Source: Pardosa pseudoannulata
Taxonomy: Eukaryota > Arthropoda > Arachnida > Araneae > Lycosidae
Direction of reading: 5' to 3'
Length of the DNA: 64,000 bases
NCBI GenBank assembly: GCA_032207245.1
Contig: CM063498.1
Coordinates: forward strand, 94,774,801 to 94,838,800
Positions 59,801 through 64,000 of this stretch are shown piece after piece. Both the position numbers and the translations under genes were made by a program. The notes beneath the pieces are model-generated. The model saw nothing but the letters and a program-made list of their open reading frames with translations, did not search any database and was not told the origin of the DNA. Each line of letters opens with the position of its first letter. The first letter of the stretch is position 1.

Positions 59801-61072
59801 TATTTTTTGTTGGTGATAGCTTGTGTTGATAAACACTAAAATTATGTCATCTATGAAGTATCATCTTGTATTGAGAATCTGCGTTATCTGTTCAGCATAT
59901 TGCTGAATTTGGTAAAAACAGTCAAACAAAAGAATGTGGTATAAACTACAGTCAAACTTCGATAACTCGAAGTCCCAGGGAACCCCCCAAAATATTCAAC
60001 TTATCCGAAGTTCAAGTTATCGAAGCTACCTACCATTCCTCTCAACTGGCACTTAAGATGGGTCGACATGATTGAAATGGTTTGATATGGGCTATAATAC
60101 TATAGTCGTATGCATTTCAATTTTTTAATAGCCTATGTAAACAACAAGAGAAGAATGGGTTCAAAAGTTTTATTAAAACTCAAGAAATTTAGCCTCATTA
60201 CATATTAATTAATATACATACCATGTAAATCTCATTTGAAAAGGGCAATTATTTTTAAGGTTGTTGGCATTTACAAAGTCATCTAATTTTTGAACACAGT
60301 TAAATAGGGTGTTGTCTATATGTTCGATTGTCTCCATGTATTGTTGTAAGATGTGAATAGCGCCCTGTGCTTTTCTCGAAGGTCATAAGTGGACTGGCAT
60401 TCAAAGTTTTGAACAGAATCATGATTTTTACTGGAGAAATCTATCACAAAAACTTAGACTTAGAAGGTGTTCACTTCGAGTTATCGAGACAGTTTTTTTA
60501 AAGAAAACTATAGAAATGATTCGGGACTTGATTAAAAGTTCGAGTTAATGGATTATTCGATTTATAGGAAGTCGAGTTATCGAAGTTCAACTGTATTTAG
60601 AAGTTGCTCATTCCTGATCTAAGTAATAATTATATCCAAAGATTTCTTCCTTTTCGAAAAACATAGTCTTTATTTTAATACTTTTTGTTTACTCTAATTT
60701 TCTGAATAAAATCTACTACAGTTTCATTTTATGTTTATTTTCAATTGCGAAATAGAATTGAGAATTTGAATTGAATTGAGATTTAGCTTTTTATTCTATC
60801 TGTTATGTATTAATGTGTAATCTTAATCTTTTTTTAATATTTATTTTCCAGTGAACCATATGATGTAAATGTTGTGACTCCATCTGTTTTAAACATGATA
60901 CATGGACAGATTGTACCCATGGATTTAGTAAAGGTACAGTCAGAAAAGGAATGTTTCTATTCTTTTTTATCAGTGGGATGGGGCCTAATGGCCGACATTG
61001 ATATTGAATCAGAGAGACTAAGAGCAATTGGTGAAGCTCGTTTTGCTGTGTGGGGAATCATCAGAGCTTTAG
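35008..61072 (+). CDS. Sphk: Sphingosine kinase, first five coding exons (3' part off the right edge)
   Basis: Phosphorylates sphingosine to sphingosine-1-phosphate with ATP. Exons 35008-35428, 36207-36359, 53097-53191, 57945-58060 and 60852-61072 all have GT-AG borders and compatible phases, giving about 335 residues. Residues 1-140 form the N-terminal lipid-kinase extension seen in animal sphingosine kinases. The DAG-kinase-type catalytic domain follows: [14 protein letters not shown] (154-167) for nucleotide binding, then [10 protein letters not shown], the catalytic [20 protein letters not shown] (213-232, with D218), and [12 protein letters not shown] (from 246). Exon 5 has [20 protein letters not shown], the segment that carries the substrate-contacting acidic residue in this family. 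The position after SGDGLL is Phe rather than the His of the human enzymes. The last phase leaves one base, so more exons follow beyond 64000. Introns are 0.8, 16.7, 4.8 and 2.8 kb. The ATG at 36134 and stop at 36478 belong to intron read-through around exon 2. Confidence 0.93.
36659..36735 (+). repeat. tRNA-like relic or SINE head
   Basis: 'gtagctcatttagttagag' resembles a D-arm/A box, and 'gagtttgattctcac' a T-arm/B box at tRNA spacing. The acceptor stem does not pair, so it is not a working tRNA gene. Confidence 0.4.
38500..38936 (-). mobile_element. LTR retrotransposon relic: one LTR, primer binding site and leader
   Basis: On the minus strand an LTR-like block of 226 bases (38936-38711) starts TGTAGCGGGTAC and ends CCTTCTACA. 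It contains GGAAATAAAAATGG, a possible poly(A) signal. One base later comes TGGCGCCCAACGTG (38709-38696), which is complementary to the 3' end of eukaryotic tRNA-Lys(CUU). About 200 bases of leader follow before similarity is lost. No gag or pol and no second LTR were seen, so this is a truncated element. Confidence 0.6.
39689..39725. repeat. Perfect hairpin, 17-bp arms, 3-base loop
   Basis: ttttcaatatttaggca and tgcctaaatattgaaaa are exact complements around ctt. It lies at the left border of the MITE at 39724-39984 and may be part of that element's rearranged end. Confidence 0.9.
39724..39984. mobile_element. Long-TIR MITE, copy II
   Basis: Left: 'aaaacaaattttgccatatg', 'atagagtggaaaattctcc'. 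Right, reversed: 'tttaaaaatttctttaaata', 'aattttaccaaatgatagc', 'agaaaaattttcag'. This is the same order and pairing as the unit at 14832-15074. The left end carries a short internal duplication of 'gaaaaagattttt'. Confidence 0.5.
42165..42990. repeat. Possible degraded interspersed repeat
   Basis: The left 'cagggtccgattatcatatt' and 'tttgggccc' have loose inverted counterparts at the right ('gggccctgggcac', 'cctgccgataatatgggg'). The G/C-rich ends stand out from the AT-rich intron. The boundaries are uncertain. Confidence 0.3.
43575..43835. repeat. Diverged tandem duplication, period about 151
   Basis: Two blocks share 'aaatttaaaagaaa', 'cactctgttatg/tactctgttatg', 'taatccaaaa', 'aaacatgaaattaag' and 'gaac/gaaac', starting at 43581 and 43732. 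Confidence 0.5.
44283..44450 (+). repeat. tRNA-derived SINE, best-preserved copy
   Basis: The head has 'ttgccaattggttagggcgc' and the perfect B-box-like 'gggttcgaatcccac' about 35 bases later. The body has 'catggatgttcgtagccg', 'cggctttaaactgtagg' and 'tctcattagccctcgtg', and the tail is 'gcgctccaaaccaaatcaaa'. It is the best reference for the family in this window. Confidence 0.8.
44902..44932 (+). repeat. (CT)n(GT)n microsatellite
   Basis: A run of ctctctct passes into gtgtgtgt. Confidence 0.9.
45377..45717. mobile_element. Long-TIR MITE, copy III
   Basis: Left: 'tttaaagatttctctaaac', 'aaattttaccatgtgataaa', 'atggaaaattctcc'. Right, reversed: 'tttaagaatttctattaaca', 'aattttagagagagggagag', 'gaaaattctacac'. 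It has the same plan as the units at 14832 and 39724, with a longer centre. Confidence 0.5.
46326..47205. repeat. Tandem duplication, 363-bp period, two copies plus part of a third
   Basis: The unit at 46326-46688 is followed by a near-identical unit at 46689-47051 ('gagttcctccacggaaagaa', 'taacaatgaacctttaaaga' and 'gcgctagatattt' occur in both). A much more diverged partial third copy ('ctcaaaatttcctttg', 'gacggaaggaatccctgcaa') runs to about 47205. There is no open frame across it. Confidence 0.85.
47431..47881. repeat. (TA)n/(TACA)n microsatellite, about 450 bp
   Basis: Almost pure TA and TACA repeats. The long Tyr/Ile-rich frames on both strands here are repeat translations, not genes. 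Confidence 0.97.
48502..48847. mobile_element. piggyBac-like MITE
   Basis: TTAA stands at both borders (48498-48501 and 48848-48851). Directly inside, both ends carry CACTTTGACT in inverted orientation. TTAA target duplication plus CAC/CCC-type short inverted ends is the piggyBac pattern. No transposase. An internal block resembles sequence at about 48190-48280 ('aacgctatttt', 'attatacccccaaat'). Confidence 0.6.
50560..51440 (+). pseudogene. Non-LTR retrotransposon relic, RNase H region
   Basis: The + frames show an RNase H domain of the jockey-like type: [18 protein letters not shown] (first Asp), [12 protein letters not shown] (Glu), then after a TAG at 50866-50868 [15 protein letters not shown] (second Asp). 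Weaker pieces follow ([23 protein letters not shown]), matching the C-terminal tail usual for these elements. Stops and a frameshift prevent expression. The reverse transcriptase part was not found upstream. Confidence 0.65.
52238..52345 (-). repeat. SINE fragment, reverse
   Basis: The minus strand reads 'agagggatcgaatctggctg', 'taggcatgggtgagcatagc' and 'cggctttaagaagtagatcc', the SINE middle with its B-box region. Confidence 0.5.
52545..52690 (+). repeat. SINE copy, degraded
   Basis: 'gaacaggtagacctttgggt', 'agtttcaagtttttaactac', 'catgggtgtttgtatctatt', 'cggctttaagtggtag' and 'gagccctcgtgtagcaaaaa' follow the SINE order; the tail is lost. Confidence 0.6.
53192..57944 (+). other. Intron 3 of the sphingosine kinase gene
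   Basis: 4.75 kb of AT-rich sequence. It holds the 166-bp tandem pair at 54503-54834. A stretch at about 53885-53960 is built of 'gatttaaatca' motifs. No exon was recognised. Confidence 0.6.
54503..54834. repeat. Tandem duplication, 166-bp period
   Basis: Two adjacent copies (54503-54668 and 54669-54834) begin accatgaggatcaca and end ggagatatt, with only a few substitutions. They lie between TTAA at 54498-54501 and TTAA at 54911-54914. The right inner end, reversed, is CCCCTTAGTGACC, so the block may be a piggyBac-like element with an internal duplication. Confidence 0.85.
58864..59612 (+). mobile_element. Non-autonomous transposon, copy B (sphingosine kinase intron 4)
   Basis: A 749-bp unit flanked by a perfect 6-bp duplication, tatatt (58858-58863 and 59613-59618). 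The ends are CATGGTTTCCGCG and, reversed, CAGGGTATCTGCCC. It matches the unit at 32987-33727 in inverted orientation throughout, with indels. The 103-codon frame at 58827-59138 is a read-through of the repeat. Confidence 0.75.
59949..60593. mobile_element. pogo/Tigger-type MITE, 645 bp
   Basis: The left end is CAGTCAAACTTCGATAACTC and the right end, reversed, is CAGTTGAACTTCGATAACTC (18 of 20 identical). TA lies directly outside each end. CAGT...CGATAA termini with a TA target are the pogo/Tigger pattern. No transposase remains. Confidence 0.8.
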
Positions 61073-64000
61073 GTATAACTAACTTTTTGTTGATTTATTA
61101 TGTAATTTTTGTTTACCATAATTTTTGGTAGATAAGACAGCTAGCTTATATGCATTTAAAAGTTGAAATTTATTACCTGTGGTATATTTGCCAAAGTGGT
61201 ATGTTTGAAGAAATTTTTATTTTTCCTGTTATTAATTAACAAGTATTTTTAACTCAATATTTTTCATGTACTTTTATTATATAATTTATTCAGGAGTTTT
61301 AACACTGTGCCTTACTCTCTTAACCTGATGCACCATGCTATATTGTATGAGCAGCTGCTTTGCTGGTGTGGTGATCAAGTGTGAAAGATAGTCCCAATGT
61401 AGGTCATGCATGTGATAAGTGGTGACTAAATGGGCACTCAGTACCCAGGGGTATAACTAGATACCCTGCTCCCAGGGATTTTATCAGGGGAATACTTTCA
61501 GGGGATTTACCTACTTAGGTAAACATGGGTGTTGCAATCCCAAGGTACCCCAGCAATCTGTTTCTCCTTTATTTTCTTCTCTTCTCTTTCTTGGGTTTGG
61601 GTACAATAGATTTCTGGTGGCAGTCCCCTCCTCTTGGGAAAACCTCCCAGAAGTTGCCTTATGTGCGATTTCTTTTAATTTTATTTTATGAACAACTGCT
61701 ATTCTTCTGCAAATCAATCGCAGCAGTCTTAATGGCTTGCAGAAGCCAGATATCACTGTATTTTGCAAGAAAAATTTAATGTGAGATTCATCCAGTATTG
61801 GAAGTTCACATAAAAAGAATTAGTTTGGTTTAATTTGGAATGTAATGTCCCAATTTTTGCAACACAAAGTCTAATAGACTGGGACTTACTGCTTAAAGCT
61901 CATAGTATACAGTGCACCAGAGCAGCTTATCTAATGAACTTTTTATTTATTTAAATCAGTTATCACACATGTAGCATATACACCAGGCAACTTATCTACC
62001 TGAAATTATGATACTAAACTTATATAACAGCCCTTTATGTCTCAACAACCCAAAATTAAAGTATTTCCTCAAATGTTAAAAGATATGATTTCTAACTTGT
62101 AAAAAATAGTTTGGGTTTTTTTTATAATTTTTGCTATGAATATTGTAAATTATTTTTGCATAAAGAATTTGAAATTATTTTGTGAGAAAACAACTTCCAC
62201 TCTAGTATTTTCCATTCAAAAATGTATTTATATATTTATATATAAATTTCTGTAGTCCAAAGTTTAAGTTATCATCATGTACATCTGATCAAATGATGAA
62301 TAAAATTTTGATATGAAAATTAAATTCAGTATCACTATTGGATAGGAATTCTGTAAGTAAATGTGTTATTTGCAGTATTACAGGGTAGCAGCAATCAACA
62401 TATTTATATAACAAAATCCCCTGTGTAAAAGGCATCAGATTTTGTGCTTGTTGCAGATCTGCAGCGTGATGATACAAAGGGTTAAAGTATTTTATTAAAA
62501 ACAAGGGAAAAGATTTTTTTAAAATATTTAATGATTTTTATTATTGTTTGAAGTCTTAGTATTTTTTTATAGTTAAGCTATGAAATAAAAATACTTTTTC
62601 GTTATATTTGAAATACATTTTATATATTAAAATTATTTGAAAGTTTTTAATATTATTCTAAGGAGGGAAATTTTTATATTGAAGTTGAATAAAATTATTA
62701 TTTTATTTGTATTTTTGAATCCATTAAAAACTTTAGTTTACTAAAATTATATTTCATAAAACTGTCTAATTACTCAAATTAGTTACAACCTAAGCCTGTT
62801 TGGATTATTGAAAGCTTAAATTATTCTAACTTAATACCAAATGATATTACAAATTATGTACATGCTTTTGAAGAACCTCTCTAACTTGAATGAAATATGA
62901 GTTTAAACATAAAGCTAAATGAAATAATTTGCAGCATTTAAAAAATAATTTCAATAAAAGTGTGTCATATTTTGTAAATAAAAAGTTACTAACTTTTATT
63001 GTCATTGTTTATTGTATGCTGTAAAATATTTACTCCAGCTTTAACGTTGTTACTAATATAGTTCTCAATGAACATTTTACTCTGAGCTTTTTTGTTTTCC
63101 TAAGCTGTTTCTTTGATTATTGTTATTAAAACAATGTGTGTGTTCTGTTTCTGTTCTTATTTCTGTTTTACTGAATGTTAGACTTAATTACCTATTACCT
63201 AATGGTTTTCAAACAGGTTTACTCATTCAGATTATTATAGCTATGTATATTGAAATATATCTGTTCATTGAAATTAAACTATAATTTTGATAGTAGGTAT
63301 CAGTTAATTTGTACATATCATTGTTAAATATTGCAAGTATAAATATTCAATTTTAGTTAATTTCTTTAAAGCTCATAATTCCAGTTATACTTCCAGTTAA
63401 GTAATTTTAAGAAATCTTGAGTCAAATATTACATTAAGTTTATGCTCATCTATAACTTTACTATCTGCTTCGCATCTAGCAGTCGGACTGGGTAATAAAT
63501 GCATCCAAATAAAATTTTAGAACCATTATTATAGATAAACGAATTAATAAAAGTGTTAAATTTCATATGCTGCAGATTATTGGCTAATATGAAATTTTAT
63601 TAACAACTGTCTCCACAACTAGCTGCCTGGTTTATCTCAAATAAGGTGTTTAATTTTCAGTTTTAAAATAACAGAAAATAAGGTTTAAAGTTATGTGGTA
63701 CAGAATCAAAGAATCTCTTTTATAAAGATAAGGAAAAGTTTTAGTATTTTCTCAAAACTTTAAGCATTATATAATTTTATATATAACTTTTATATTGTTA
63801 TTTAACATAGCAATATATAATTTTATTAAATCTTATTTTTGTCATTTTATGTAATTTTAATTTTTAGCTATATGAATGTCTTAAGTTTTACTTTGCTTAA
63901 ATGTGTATATTTCAAATCCTCATTTTGTTGTACGTGATTGGGAAGTTAGTAATTTGATTTTTTTTTTCTCTTCAAAAAACTATGCACTTTGACCCTTTTT
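61073..64000 (+). other. Start of sphingosine kinase intron 5
   Basis: The donor GTATAA opens the intron. No coding exon matching the rest of the kinase domain was found up to the right edge. It contains a SINE fragment at 61821-61915 and otherwise plain AT-rich sequence. Confidence 0.5.
61821..61915 (-). repeat. SINE 3' fragment, reverse
   Basis: 'tagtttggtttaatttggaa', 'tttttgcaacacaaagtcta', 'gactgggacttactgcttaa' and 'agctcatagt' are the reverse complement of the SINE tail and 3' half. Confidence 0.55.

Overview
The window is AT-rich eukaryotic nuclear DNA from an invertebrate. Split genes with GT-AG introns, large introns, a tRNA-derived SINE family, microsatellites and decayed transposons (hAT, Tc1/mariner, pogo, piggyBac-like, LTR and non-LTR) point to an arthropod, possibly a chelicerate. 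That last step is inference from repeat style and protein resemblance, not from a species marker.

Layout. (1) Positions 1-3267, + strand: the last two coding exons of a gene entering from the left; I do not recognise its product. (2) 3268-16630: intergenic and mostly transposon debris, including a hAT element with another repeat inside it, a broken hAT transposase beside a broken Tc1 transposase, a pair of MITE copies, a mariner scrap and a THAP-domain relic. A possible minus-strand first exon lies near 7775-7975. (3) 16665-19508, + strand: one uninterrupted 947-codon reading frame for the DNA helicase HELQ. (4) 19509-29867: intergenic between the convergent 3' ends of HELQ and RpL18, with two inverted-repeat elements and no supported gene. 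(5) 29903-34411, - strand: ribosomal protein L18, complete in seven coding exons (188 aa). Its fourth intron holds three related copies of an H/ACA-type snoRNA. (6) 34412-35007: a short divergent promoter region. (7) 35008-61072, + strand: the first five coding exons of a sphingosine kinase, spread over 26 kb with one 16.7-kb intron; its 3' exons lie past the right edge.

The genes do not form a pathway. RpL18 and the sphingosine kinase are head to head and may share promoter DNA. HELQ works in replication-coupled repair. RpL18 is also a snoRNA host, so its transcription probably supplies rRNA-modification guides. The clearest less ordinary observations are the snoRNA triplet, the intronless HELQ, a non-autonomous transposon present as two inverted copies with 6-bp target duplications (one in RpL18, one in the kinase gene), and several perfect or near-perfect hairpins.
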